Of a stretch of DNA of 64,000 nucleotides, positions 25,405 through 34,073 are shown piece after piece; position 1 is the first letter of the stretch; every line of letters starts with the position of its first letter. This stretch comes from Geomonas ferrireducens (lineage in GTDB: Bacteria; Desulfobacterota; Desulfuromonadia; Geobacterales; Geobacteraceae): assembly GCF_004917065.1 (NCBI RefSeq), contig NZ_SSYA01000001.1:1-64000 (forward strand), read 5' to 3'. The notes under the pieces are model-generated. The model had not been told where the DNA came from. It ran no database searches and worked only from the letters and a program-made list of their open reading frames with translations. Both the position numbers and the translations under genes were made by a program.

Positions 25405-26562
25405 TCACCCGATGCGCTTGAGGCCGTCGGCGATGCGGATGGTGGCGCCGCGCCAGGTGGGGAAGATACCGGAGACGACACCTACCGAGAGCGCCGCCAA
25501 AACCTCGAAGAGCAGGGTCTGCGGGGAGACGGTGAAGTAGGGAAAGTACTGGGCGAGCTCGCTCTCGATCCAGTGTGCGGCCGGGAAGGTCAAGGCAACG
25601 CCCAGGAGCCCGCCCAGAAGGGATATGGCGACCGATTCCCCGAAGATGAGCCCGGCCAGGTGCCCCCCTTTGAACCCCAGCGTTTTCAGGGTCGCGTACT
25701 CGCCGATCCGTTCGCGTGCCGTCATGGCCATGGTGTTGGCCGCGACCACCATGATGATGGCGATCACCATGTACGAGACGATCTGGATCGCGACCATGAT
25801 CGCCTCGGTCATCGAGACGAAGCTCATATGGAAGGCCTTCTCCGTCTCGGTCAGGGTCTCGGCCAGGGAATTCTTGAACATGGAGTCCACGGCGAGCGCC
25901 ACATCGGGGGCAAGCCCGGGGTTCTTCACGCCGACAACGAAATAGCCCACCTGGTCGGCGCGCCTGGGCACGGTGCGACGCATGGTCTCGTTCAGGTAGG
26001 TCCAGTGGAAAAGGAAGATGCGCTCCTCGGTCGCCTTCTCCTTGCCGTGGTAAATGCCGCGCAGCACGAACTCCCAGTCGCCCGGGTAGATGGTCCCTTT
26101 CAGGGTGATCAGGTCCCCCACCTTCCAGCCGTAGGTCCGGGCCAGGCGCTCCCCGACGATGCACCCCTTGCGGTCGAGGAGAAAGTCGTTTTTCTCCTTG
26201 GGAGGGAGGATGAACTCAGGGTAGAGCTCTAAGTAGCTGCGCGGTTCGATGGCGTAGTTGGCGAAGAAGTTCTTCTGCTCCTTGTAATAGGCCCCGAACC
26301 AGTTTCCGTAGGAGGCCGTGGTGACCCCGGGCACGCCGCGGATCCTCTCCAGGTAGGAGATGGGGAGCGGGAAGACGAGCGAGATGGCATTGCGGGTGAT
26401 GAGCCTCGTGTCCGAGGCATGCTCGGCGCCTGAGTACCAAAGCCCGACGAGGGTCGTCAAGAGGCCGTAGGCGAGCACCGCCACCGCCACTCCGACGACG
26501 GTGAGCACGGAGCGGAGCCTGTGTCGGAAAAGATTCCGGAGGATGTATTTCAGGATGAACAT
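25405..26562 (-). CDS. ABC transporter permease, FtsX/MacB type (second permease)
   Basis: This 385-residue inner-membrane protein has one N-terminal helix (about 18-40), a large periplasmic MacB-like domain (about 45-255) and three C-terminal helices forming the FtsX domain, with the coupling motif GEYATLKTLGFKGGHL. It is one of two permeases encoded after the same ATPase and adaptor. Classical MacB fuses permease and ATPase in one chain. The substrate is unknown; lipoprotein, peptide or drug export are typical for the family. It starts 7 nt after the previous gene. Confidence 0.88.
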   Translation of the reverse strand: MFILKYILRNLFRHRLRSVLTVVGVAVAVLAYGLLTTLVGLWYSGAEHASDTRLITRNAISLVFPLPISYLERIRGVPGVTTASYGNWFGAYYKEQKNFFANYAIEPRSYLELYPEFILPPKEKNDFLLDRKGCIVGERLARTYGWKVGDLITLKGTIYPGDWEFVLRGIYHGKEKATEERIFLFHWTYLNETMRRTVPRRADQVGYFVVGVKNPGLAPDVALAVDSMFKNSLAETLTETEKAFHMSFVSMTEAIMVAIQIVSYMVIAIIMVVAANTMAMTARERIGEYATLKTLGFKGGHLAGLIFGESVAISLLGGLLGVALTFPAAHWIESELAQYFPYFTVSPQTLLFEVLAALSVGVVSGIFPTWRGATIRIADGLKRIG

Positions 26563-26569
26563 CGAAACC

Positions 26570-27736
26570 TCATGTGGCCCGAAGCGCCTCCACTATCTTC
26601 ATGCGCGAGGCCCGGAAAGCCGGGAGCACACCTCCCACGAGCCCCATGACGGCGGAAAAGAGAAGCGACTTCCAGACGATGCCGAAGGTGAGCGTGAAGG
26701 AAAAGGCGAGCTCGGAGAACGAGGCCCAGTTCATGGTCGAGATGGTGATGAGCTGCATGAACGAGGCCGCGAAGATGCCGAGAAGGCCGCCGCACACTCC
26801 CAAAAGAAGCGATTCAATGATGAAGGCGGAGAGGATGCTCTTTCTCTGGAAGCCGAGCGCCCTCAGGGTGCCGATCTCGGTCACCCGGTTGGCAACCGCG
26901 GCGTACATGGTGATGGTCGCGCCGATCACCGCACCGATGGAGAAAACCACGGTGAGCACCATCCCGAGGATGCGCAGAAACTTCGCCATCGCCTCGGACT
27001 GGTCCAGGTAGTACCGGGTCTCCCGCTTCGCCTCTACGGTGAGGCGCGGGTCCCCCTCCACGCGCGCCTTGTAGGCGTCGAAAGAGGTGGTGTCGCGCAG
27101 CCTGAAGATGATCGACGAGTACACCGGCCGCCTGAAGGCCTGCATCATCTGGTCGCGATCGCCCCAGATCTCCGAGGAGAAGCCGGTCGCCCCGGCATCG
27201 AACACCCCCACGACGCGCCAGTCACGCATGGCAAAACGAAGCGTCTCGCCAAGTCCGCACCCTTTGAAGCGGCGCGCCACGCTCTCCCCGGTCACCACCT
27301 CAGCGGAGCCGGCCCTCGGCATGCGCCCCTCCTTCAGATGGACCGCCGGCCGCAGCTTGAGGGAAGCGGGTGTGATTCCCCTGATGATGACGTTGGACGG
27401 CGTGTCGGTCACCCGTTTCTTCAGGTTGATGAGAACCACCAGCTCCTTCGCGAGAAGCGGCTCGCCGTCCTCCCCCACGGCGACCTCAGGCTGGCTCTCC
27501 AGAAGCGCCGCCTGGTCCCGTTCCACCGCGCTTTGCACCTCGGAGTTGGAAGACTTCCGCAAAAGCATGACGTTGTCCGGCGAGCCGGTCTGCACCAGGG
27601 TCTTTTGCAACCCCTCGGTGAGCATCAGCGTCGCGGCGAAGACGAAGACGACGAGCCCCATGCCGCTCGCGGTGAGGACCGTTGTGAGCCGCCGGGTCCA
27701 TAGGTTTCGGAAGCTGTAGGAGTAGGGAATGCCCAT
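26570..27736 (-). CDS. ABC transporter permease, FtsX/MacB type (first permease)
   Basis: This 388-residue permease has the same layout as its neighbour: an N-terminal helix (about 20-42), a periplasmic domain and three C-terminal helices, with the coupling sequence EIGTLRALGFQRKSIL. It ends with MKIVEALRAT, typical of the family. It abuts the ATPase gene, whose stop is the preceding codon region (27737). The two permeases are similar in layout and probably form a heterodimer with one ATPase pair. Confidence 0.88.
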   Translation of the reverse strand: MGIPYSYSFRNLWTRRLTTVLTASGMGLVVFVFAATLMLTEGLQKTLVQTGSPDNVMLLRKSSNSEVQSAVERDQAALLESQPEVAVGEDGEPLLAKELVVLINLKKRVTDTPSNVIIRGITPASLKLRPAVHLKEGRMPRAGSAEVVTGESVARRFKGCGLGETLRFAMRDWRVVGVFDAGATGFSSEIWGDRDQMMQAFRRPVYSSIIFRLRDTTSFDAYKARVEGDPRLTVEAKRETRYYLDQSEAMAKFLRILGMVLTVVFSIGAVIGATITMYAAVANRVTEIGTLRALGFQRKSILSAFIIESLLLGVCGGLLGIFAASFMQLITISTMNWASFSELAFSFTLTFGIVWKSLLFSAVMGLVGGVLPAFRASRMKIVEALRAT

Positions 27737-28426
27737 CTAGGTCACGCTCAGCTCGCCCTTCTCCAGGTGCCGCACGAGATGGGCCTTCTCGGCGGCGCGG
27801 GGATCGTGGGTCACCATGATGACGGTCTTGCCGAACTCGTGTACCAGGCGGTCCATGAGCTGGAGGATCTCTTCCGCGGAGGCGCGGTCGAGGTCACCGG
27901 TCGGCTCGTCGGCCACGAGGATCTCCGGGTCGGTGACGATGGCGCGGGCGATGGCGACGCGCTGCTGCTGTCCGCCGGAGAGCTGGGAGGGGTAGTGGTC
28001 CATCCGGTCGGCAAGCCCCACCACGTTCAGCACCGCCTCCACGTGCTCACGGCGTTCGCGCCGGTTCAGGTGGGTGAGCAAAAGGGGGAGTTCCACGTTC
28101 TCGAAGGCGGTCAGGACGGGGATAAGGTTGTAGAACTGGAAGATGAAGCCGACGCTGACGGCGCGCCAGCGGGCAAGATCGCTCTCTCCAAGGCGGGTGA
28201 TCTCCACGCCGCCGATCTCGATCTCCCCCTCGTCGGCACTGTCGATCCCCGCGACCAGGTTCAAAAGGGTGCTCTTGCCGGAGCCGGAGGGCCCCATGAG
28301 GGCGACGAATTCGCCCCTCGCGATATCGAAGCTGATGCCGGAGAGGACCGGGATGATCTGGGTGCCGCGGCGGTAGGACTTGGAGAGGTTCCTGATCCTT
28401 ACGATGGGCTCGGTCGTTTGCGCCAT
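27737..28426 (-). CDS. ABC transporter ATPase, LolD/MacB type
   Basis: This 229-residue cytoplasmic ATPase drives the two adjacent permeases. The Walker A is GPSGSGKST (45-53), the Q-loop lies in [21 protein letters not shown], the signature is [14 protein letters not shown] and the Walker B is [12 protein letters not shown]. Its size and the [15 protein letters not shown] stretch are those of the LolD/MacB/FtsE class, which move substrates from the periplasmic side. It starts 1 nt after the adaptor gene. Confidence 0.93.
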   Translation of the reverse strand: MAQTTEPIVRIRNLSKSYRRGTQIIPVLSGISFDIARGEFVALMGPSGSGKSTLLNLVAGIDSADEGEIEIGGVEITRLGESDLARWRAVSVGFIFQFYNLIPVLTAFENVELPLLLTHLNRRERREHVEAVLNVVGLADRMDHYPSQLSGGQQQRVAIARAIVTDPEILVADEPTGDLDRASAEEILQLMDRLVHEFGKTVIMVTHDPRAAEKAHLVRHLEKGELSVT

Positions 28427-28427
28427 G

Positions 28428-29639
28428 CTACTTTTCCGCCGTCTTCACGCGGCTGCCGTCGCGCAGCTTGTCCAGGGGCTTCGTGGCGATGCGGTCACCC
28501 GCTTTCACTCCGGAATCGACCTGCACCAGGTCGCCCAGTTTTCCACCCAGGGTAACGGGGGTGAGCTGCGCCCGGTCCTTCACCACCTTGAAGACGTAAT
28601 CCTTGTCGTCGCGGTGCACGACGGCCGCGGGAGGGAGACCCACGCGCGGCGTCCCCTCACCCTGCCGCAGTTCGCGCTCCAAAAAGGCGACCTTGGCGCT
28701 CATCTCCGGGAGGATGCGCGGGTCCTTGTCCAGGAAGCGGACCTTGACCATGACGCTCCCCTTGCTGCGGTCCGCGGTCGGGACGATGGTGTAGAGGGCG
28801 CCGCGGAAACGGACGTCGGGAAGGGCGTCGAGAAGGATCTCGCACGGCTGTCCCACCTTCACCCTGGCGAGGTTCGCCTCGGAGACGTCGGCCTCCACCT
28901 GCAGCGAGCCCATGTCGGCCATGGTGACCACGGCGGCCTTCGCGTTGGCAGCGGCGGCAAGGGGGGAAACGATGTCGCCGACGTCGGCGTTCTTGGTGAG
29001 GACAACGCCGTCGAAGGGGGCGCGGATCAGGGTGTAGTCAAGGGAAGCATCCGCCCCCTTGAGGGCGCTTTGCGCCTGCCTCACGTTGGCGCGGGCCGCC
29101 GCCACGGCGGCCACGGCGCGCTGATAGCGGGCTTCGGCGGTGTCGTAATCGGCCTGGGCGATGATCCCCTGCCCCACCAGTTCTTTTGCGCGGGAAAGCG
29201 CCCGGGCGGCGTCCTTTTGTTCCACCCCGGCCTGCTCCAGGTTGTCCTGCGCCGCGGAGACGGCAGCCGAGGCCTCCCCCTTCACCGCGGCAACGTCCCG
29301 GTTCTCCAGGCGGGCGATCAGCTGTCCCGCACGCACCACGCTCCCCTCCTCCACGCCGAGCCATTCGAGGCGCCCGGTCGCCTTGGAGGCGACGGCGGCC
29401 TTTCGCTGTGCCACGACGTAGCCGCTTGCGTTCAAAAGGGAAAATGTCTGGGAAGGGTAGATGAGGGAAACGGTGGCAACCTCAATCTCGACGCTGCGCC
29501 TGGAAATAAAGGTCCAAAGTCCCAGGAGAAGGGCGATGAGCACCACGGCTGCGACGAGGCGCGGGCGCCGGGTTCTGGCGCCGCCGGGAGTATAGCGTTT
29601 CTTGTCGATGGTCAGTCTGTTCAGGTCGTCTTGCGCCAT
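28428..29639 (-). CDS. Periplasmic adaptor (membrane fusion protein) of an ABC/RND-type exporter
   Basis: This 403-residue protein has one N-terminal membrane anchor (about 28-47), a biotinyl-lipoyl half (VVAQRKAAVASKATGRLEWL), an alpha-helical hairpin with coiled-coil character (about 115-205), a beta-barrel (APFDGVVLTKNADVG) and a C-terminal membrane-proximal domain. It links the inner-membrane ABC unit to an outer-membrane channel such as TolC, which is not encoded here. It is the first gene of the four-gene operon. Export of a toxic compound or envelope component is likely by family, but the substrate is unknown. Confidence 0.9.
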   Translation of the reverse strand: MAQDDLNRLTIDKKRYTPGGARTRRPRLVAAVVLIALLLGLWTFISRRSVEIEVATVSLIYPSQTFSLLNASGYVVAQRKAAVASKATGRLEWLGVEEGSVVRAGQLIARLENRDVAAVKGEASAAVSAAQDNLEQAGVEQKDAARALSRAKELVGQGIIAQADYDTAEARYQRAVAAVAAARANVRQAQSALKGADASLDYTLIRAPFDGVVLTKNADVGDIVSPLAAAANAKAAVVTMADMGSLQVEADVSEANLARVKVGQPCEILLDALPDVRFRGALYTIVPTADRSKGSVMVKVRFLDKDPRILPEMSAKVAFLERELRQGEGTPRVGLPPAAVVHRDDKDYVFKVVKDRAQLTPVTLGGKLGDLVQVDSGVKAGDRIATKPLDKLRDGSRVKTAEK

Positions 29640-29719
29640 GCCCGGTCACCCCGATAAAGCGGATTCAATAAAAGCGGAAGCTAACACATTTTAAGGCAGC
29701 GGGGAAGTCCGCAATTTTC

Positions 29720-30001
29720 CTAGAGCTCCTCGAGCTGGACATCGGTTATCTCCACATCCGGGCGCTCCGAAACGAGCCAGGATTCCAGTTCCTGCAGCAG
29801 TTGCCTCGCGCGCATCGGGCTTGCCGCCACGGTGACGAAGCAAAGTTCCGCGTCGGCGGGCTGGTCGTGCAGCGCACTCTCGGAGCAGGCGACGTTGAAG
29901 CGGTTACGCGACCGCGACAGCACGCTCTTCACGATGGCGCGCTTCTCCTTCAGGGTGCGGCTGGTGAGGAGAAGTCTCATTTGCAGCAGGGCTACGTGCA
30001 T
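29720..30001 (-). CDS. DUF503 (YlxP-like) protein
   Basis: This 93-residue single-domain protein matches DUF503, starting with a conserved strand (MHVALLQMRLLL) and the motif SLKEKR, here TLKEKRAIVKSVLSRSRNRFNVAC. In many bacteria such proteins are encoded near infB and rbfA, but here it stands alone. Its role is unknown. ATG at 30001 has AAAGGAG 7 nt upstream. Confidence 0.85.
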   Translation of the reverse strand: MHVALLQMRLLLTSRTLKEKRAIVKSVLSRSRNRFNVACSESALHDQPADAELCFVTVAASPMRARQLLQELESWLVSERPDVEITDVQLEEL

Positions 30002-30066
30002 CGGGTTGCTCCTTTTCCGGGTTAATGGAGGAAACTCCGGGTTGGGTACGCGGTCGGACCGAGGCT

Positions 30067-30102
30067 AAATCCCCCCTGTCCCCCCTTCGCAAAGGGGGGG
30101 AC
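30067..30102. repeat. Interspersed repeat, family A
   Basis: This is a clean copy: AAATCCCCCCTGTCCCCCC, then TTCGCAAAGGGGGGG and AC. CCCCCCTTCGCAAAGGGGGG can fold on itself. Nothing else is visible in the 30002-30283 gap. Confidence 0.8.
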
Positions 30103-30283
30103 GTCAGGGCACATGCGGCTCTTCGTGGACTCTATTTTCTCTGCAAGGCGAGCCCGGCAGCGGCGCGGGTGGCGGCTGCACGCGGTAATCCAGTATACAC
30201 GCACACCCTTTCTGCGCAGCCTTTGCGTGTTGTTTTGGGCGGATAAAACGAGTACACTGGCGCCTCGCCGAACGGAGGTACTC

Positions 30284-31399
30284 ATGAAGAAAGCTCTGTC
30301 AGCCCTGCTGCTCGTAATCGCCATGGGCTCTTTTACCGGCTGCGCCACCACCCTGCCGGCACAGCTGCCGGAAGGGTTCCGGGTGCAGGCACTCGCCCGC
30401 TGCGACGCCGGGTCACCATTTGATGCCGGCGCGAAAGGTGCGGTCGCCTGCGTCGACCGCGGCTCGATCCGCCTTTTCGACCTGCAGGGGGTGGAAAAGG
30501 CCGCCGCTGGTTCCGCGGCCAAGCTCCTTAGCTTCTCGCCTTCGGGGGACCGGGTGGCTGTGGCCATAGCTCCCGGTGAGAGCACCGTCCTGCGCATCCT
30601 GGACAGCACCGGGAACAGCGTGGGGGAGACGCGTGTCGATGGGCGGGTCACCTCGCTCGTCTGGCGCTCGGATAAGGAGCTCCTGGCGGGCGCCCTCGTG
30701 GTCAAGAAGTTCAGCTTCGGAACCCAGATGGCGTCGCGTCTTTACCGCTGGGACGGCGCCGGAAAGCCTGAGATCACCCTTCTGGGCGATGTGACGCTCC
30801 GCCCCAAGGTGGCGCGTCTGCCCGAGGCGCTGCTTTACAACCAGATGATCGTGGCACTCTCGCCGTACCGCGACGAGATCGCTTACACCACGGTGAAAGA
30901 CCCGCCGCTTTTCAACCCGTACCTCAAGGTGAACGTCCAGAACCTTTCGACGGGCACCGGCGGCAGCATCGCCGAGGCGCAGTTGGGAGCCGGCAAGGTA
31001 GCTTACGCCCCCGACGGGGAGTCGCTCGTCCTCGGCGGCTCGCCGGGGCGCCGCATCTCGCTCCCCGCCGGAAAAGACGTGGAGACCTGGAACGCCTCCG
31101 GGGCCGCGCCCGCCCTCTCCCCTTCGGGAGCCTATCTCCTCCTTGGGGGGCACCTCTTCCATAAAAACAAGGAAATCGCAACCTTCCCACCCGACGCCGC
31201 AGGGGTCTTCCTGCCGGACGGGACGGGCGCGCTCATCATGTACAAGGAGCGGCTGTACCTCGTCTCCGGACTGAAGGACGAGCAGCCCGCTCCCCTCGCA
31301 GGCGACCTGGAACGGACGCTCAAACTGCGCGCCCTGCGCAGCCAGGGGCTCATCACCGACACGGAGTACCGGAAACAGCTTAAGAAGGAGAGTAAATGA
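30284..31399 (+). CDS. Lipoprotein with WD40-like repeats and SHOCT-like tail
   Basis: The N-terminus is a lipoprotein signal (SFTGC, Cys at about 20). The body is beta-rich and propeller-like (SFSPSGDRVAVA, ALSPYRDEIAYT, VAYAPDGESLVLGG, PALSPSGAYLLLGG). The last 25 residues (LKLRALRSQGLITDTEYRKQ) match the short C-terminal oligomerisation (SHOCT) pattern. ATG at 30284 is chosen for its GGAGG, although the frame is open upstream to 30113. Its stop overlaps the start of the next gene, so it should be made together with the nine-heme cytochrome, whose C-terminus has the same kind of tail. Confidence 0.8.
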   Translation: MKKALSALLLVIAMGSFTGCATTLPAQLPEGFRVQALARCDAGSPFDAGAKGAVACVDRGSIRLFDLQGVEKAAAGSAAKLLSFSPSGDRVAVAIAPGESTVLRILDSTGNSVGETRVDGRVTSLVWRSDKELLAGALVVKKFSFGTQMASRLYRWDGAGKPEITLLGDVTLRPKVARLPEALLYNQMIVALSPYRDEIAYTTVKDPPLFNPYLKVNVQNLSTGTGGSIAEAQLGAGKVAYAPDGESLVLGGSPGRRISLPAGKDVETWNASGAAPALSPSGAYLLLGGHLFHKNKEIATFPPDAAGVFLPDGTGALIMYKERLYLVSGLKDEQPAPLAGDLERTLKLRALRSQGLITDTEYRKQLKKESK

Positions 31400-32673
31400 T
31401 GATCCGAGCAGTCCTGACGGCGACCATCCTCGCTGCACTCATCGCGCCCCGCGTATCCAGCGCCGCCGAACCATGCATCCCCTGCCACACCGAGAAGACT
31501 CCGGCCGCGGTGGCCCAGTGGCAGGGAAGCGCACACGCCAAGGCCGGTGTCGGGTGCGAGAAGTGCCACGGCAGCGACCACGACAAGATCGTGAGGGGCG
31601 AGGCGAAGGTCGGCATGAAGGTCTGCGCCCCCTGTCACAAGAAGGCGTACGAGGAGCATCGCTTAAGCAGGCACGGCATGGGGCTCCACTCCGGGTGGGG
31701 ATGCACCAGGGGGCTTCCCGACCGCAAGAAGGACGAATGCCGCTTCTGCCACCAGCCGGGCGACGAAATGCCGCGCTCGGACGTGCAGTGCGCCCGCTTT
31801 TTGAAGCAGTCCCCGGAGATGGGAGAGATCGGCTGCAACTACTGCCACAGCGTCGAGGACGCCTGCGATTCCTGCCACTCAAAGCACATGACCGACCTGA
31901 AGATCGTGCGCGATCCAAACTCCTGTGCCAAGTGCCACATGGGGCCGGACCACCCGCAGTGGGAGATGTGGCAGACCTCGCTGCACGGCACGCTGAACGT
32001 AAGTGCAGGCGCTAAGGCGGGTCCGGACTGCCAGACCTGCCACATGCCCAAGGGGACCCACAACGTCTCCATCGGCATCACCATGAACTCGGGCGGCGTC
32101 CCCTATCCCGCCGCCAAGGCGGAACCGGCGCGCAAGGAGATGGTGAACATCTGCAGCGCCTGCCACGCACCCGCCTTCGCCAAACGCGAGCTCGAGCGCG
32201 GCGACCTCGTGCGCACCCAAAGCCTCGCCATCCTGAAGGAGGCGGAGCACATCATCTGGGACCTGAATGATCGGGGGCTCCTCGATCCCATGCCGGAAAA
32301 CCGACCGCAGCACCCGTTGAGCGGTCCGCGCCTCGTGACCGACAGCCAGATGCTCTACGAGGACACCTCCCACATCGAGCGGCTCTTCTTCAAGATGAAG
32401 AAGTACGACTACGCCCGCACCGTGAAGGGAGCCTACCATCAGAACCCCTCATACACCCACTGGTACGGCAATGCCGAACTTAAGATGGACTTAGTCGACA
32501 TCAAGAGCGAGGCGAGCCGCTTGAAGGAGCGGGGCCAGAAAGGTGCAGGCGTGAAGCCCCAGGCGGGCGCGGAGGACGAGCTGAAGGCGCTCAAGAACAA
32601 GTTCGACAGAGGGGCGCTGAGCGCCGAGGAGTACGCCAAAGAGAAGGGAAAAGTGCTCGAGCAGATGAAGTGA
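31396..32673 (+). CDS. Nine-CXXCH multiheme cytochrome c, hydroxylamine oxidoreductase-like
   Basis: After a signal peptide (about 1-24) the protein has nine CXXCH sites, at residues 27, 54, 77, 115, 147, 157, 177, 212 and 253. The pattern CHMGPDHPQWEMWQTSLHG and the later AYHQNPSYTHWYG are characteristic of the octaheme hydroxylamine oxidoreductase family (HAO and the reductive IhOCC type). Canonical members have eight hemes, so one site is extra or replaces another. The C-terminal tail (about 385-425) has a SHOCT-like segment ending KEKGKVLEQMK. Nitrite or hydroxylamine turnover in the periplasm is the family role. Whether this one is catalytic is not known. Confidence 0.85.
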   Translation: MMIRAVLTATILAALIAPRVSSAAEPCIPCHTEKTPAAVAQWQGSAHAKAGVGCEKCHGSDHDKIVRGEAKVGMKVCAPCHKKAYEEHRLSRHGMGLHSGWGCTRGLPDRKKDECRFCHQPGDEMPRSDVQCARFLKQSPEMGEIGCNYCHSVEDACDSCHSKHMTDLKIVRDPNSCAKCHMGPDHPQWEMWQTSLHGTLNVSAGAKAGPDCQTCHMPKGTHNVSIGITMNSGGVPYPAAKAEPARKEMVNICSACHAPAFAKRELERGDLVRTQSLAILKEAEHIIWDLNDRGLLDPMPENRPQHPLSGPRLVTDSQMLYEDTSHIERLFFKMKKYDYARTVKGAYHQNPSYTHWYGNAELKMDLVDIKSEASRLKERGQKGAGVKPQAGAEDELKALKNKFDRGALSAEEYAKEKGKVLEQMK

Positions 32674-32768
32674 CGCCCCGTTTTTAACTTGCCCCTCGGG
32701 GGCAAAAGGTGTATCCATGCTCTCCCGCTCACGCGGAGAAGAAACGTAAAACCGAAGGAGAAACATCG

Positions 32769-33962
32769 ATGGGCATTCTCGCCAACACAGTAAGCGTCTG
32801 TCACTTCAAGGTTCAGGGTGAGATCCCGCAACAGCAGGACCTCCACGACTTCGTCACCAAGCAGTTGGCGGCGAACCGGTTCAACCCGATTGACCAGGGG
32901 AGCGAGGAGATCTCGGTCGGCTGGGCGCACCTGGACGACCCCAGGGTCTCCGACTTCGATTCCCCCGCGGCCTGCTGCCGCGAGCACTACTTCATGTTCA
33001 CCCTGCGCCGCGACAAGCGCTCCGTTCCTTCCGCGGTGCTGAAGGCACACCTTGAAAAAGCGCAGGAGGAATTCCTGGCGGAAAACCCGGGCATGACCAA
33101 GGTGCCCAAGCAGAAGCGGGAGGACCTGAAGGAGGCGGTGCGCGGCATGCTCCTATCCCAGACCCTCCCCACCCCGGCGACCTATGACGCGGTCTGGGAC
33201 ACGAAGAGCGGCATCCTCACCTTCAGCTCGCTTTCGCCCAAGGTGATCGAGCTCTTCGAGGAGCAGTTCAAGAAGACCTTCGAGGGGCTCAGGGTCTCCG
33301 CGTTTCACCCGTACGCCCGCGCCGAGAGCGTACTAGACGATGAGTACAAGGCGCTCCTGCAGCAGGCGAACAAGGCGGGGGGCGACAACTACCTGGAGCT
33401 CATCAAGGAAAACCAGTGGTTAGGCGCCGACTTCATGCTCTGGCTCATGTACCAGACCATGAACGAGTCCTCCGAGTACACCGTGAACCAGCCGGGGGTG
33501 CTCCTCGCCAAGGAAGGTTTCGTCGCCTATCTCGACGACCGCGTCGTGCTCCTGGGGTCGGGGGAGAACGGGGCCCAGAAGATCACCGTGGCGGGTCCCC
33601 AGGACCATTTCAATGAGGTGAGAAGCGCGCTTCTCAACAAGAAGCAGATCACCGAGGCGACCCTCCATATGGAGAGCGGCGACGACCACTACAAGCTGAC
33701 GCTCAAGGGTGAGCTCTTCCACTTCGCCTCCTTCAAGTCCCCTGCGGTGAAGCTCGAGAAGGACAGCACGGTGGACGAGGCGATGGAGCGCGAGGCGGTG
33801 TTCTTCGAGAGGATGCTCCTTCTGGAGAAGGGGAACCAGCTCTTCGACTCCGTCTTCGCGGCCTTCCTTGAACTGAGGCTTGGAAACCAGTGGGCGGAGC
33901 AGGCCGAGGCGATCCAGAAGTGGCTGAACGTTTGCAGCTTCTGCAACAGGCCGCTGGAATAA
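32769..33962 (+). CDS. rdgC: RdgC-family recombination-associated protein
   Basis: This 397-residue protein matches the RdgC family along its length (SVGWAHLDD near 50, HYFMFTLRRDKRSVPSAVLK near 73-92, PKQKREDLKEAVRGMLL near 112-130). E. coli RdgC is a ring-shaped DNA-binding protein of 303 residues that restrains RecA. This one is about 95 residues longer. ATG at 32769 is preferred, with AAGGAG 9 nt upstream (two short codons before it are also in frame). It is monocistronic with a strong terminator. Confidence 0.75.
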   Translation: MGILANTVSVCHFKVQGEIPQQQDLHDFVTKQLAANRFNPIDQGSEEISVGWAHLDDPRVSDFDSPAACCREHYFMFTLRRDKRSVPSAVLKAHLEKAQEEFLAENPGMTKVPKQKREDLKEAVRGMLLSQTLPTPATYDAVWDTKSGILTFSSLSPKVIELFEEQFKKTFEGLRVSAFHPYARAESVLDDEYKALLQQANKAGGDNYLELIKENQWLGADFMLWLMYQTMNESSEYTVNQPGVLLAKEGFVAYLDDRVVLLGSGENGAQKITVAGPQDHFNEVRSALLNKKQITEATLHMESGDDHYKLTLKGELFHFASFKSPAVKLEKDSTVDEAMEREAVFFERMLLLEKGNQLFDSVFAAFLELRLGNQWAEQAEAIQKWLNVCSFCNRPLE

Positions 33963-33978
33963 AAGAGAAAAGGTTGGC

Positions 33979-34045
33979 AAAAAAATAAGGGCGCAGGGAC
34001 GGCTCCCCGGACCGAAATCCGGGAGCCGCCTCTGCGCCCTTTGCT
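33979..34045. terminator. Bidirectional terminator between rdgC and mnmA
   Basis: A long stem joins GGGCGCAG (33990) with CTGCGCCC (34033-34040) and, inside it, GGCTCCCCGGA with TCCGGGAGCC. On the minus strand it is followed by TTATTTTTTT, on the plus strand by TTTGCTTT. It serves both convergent genes. Confidence 0.85.
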
Positions 34046-34073
34046 TTGAGGCTGTTGCTTTGATGCGAGGGGG

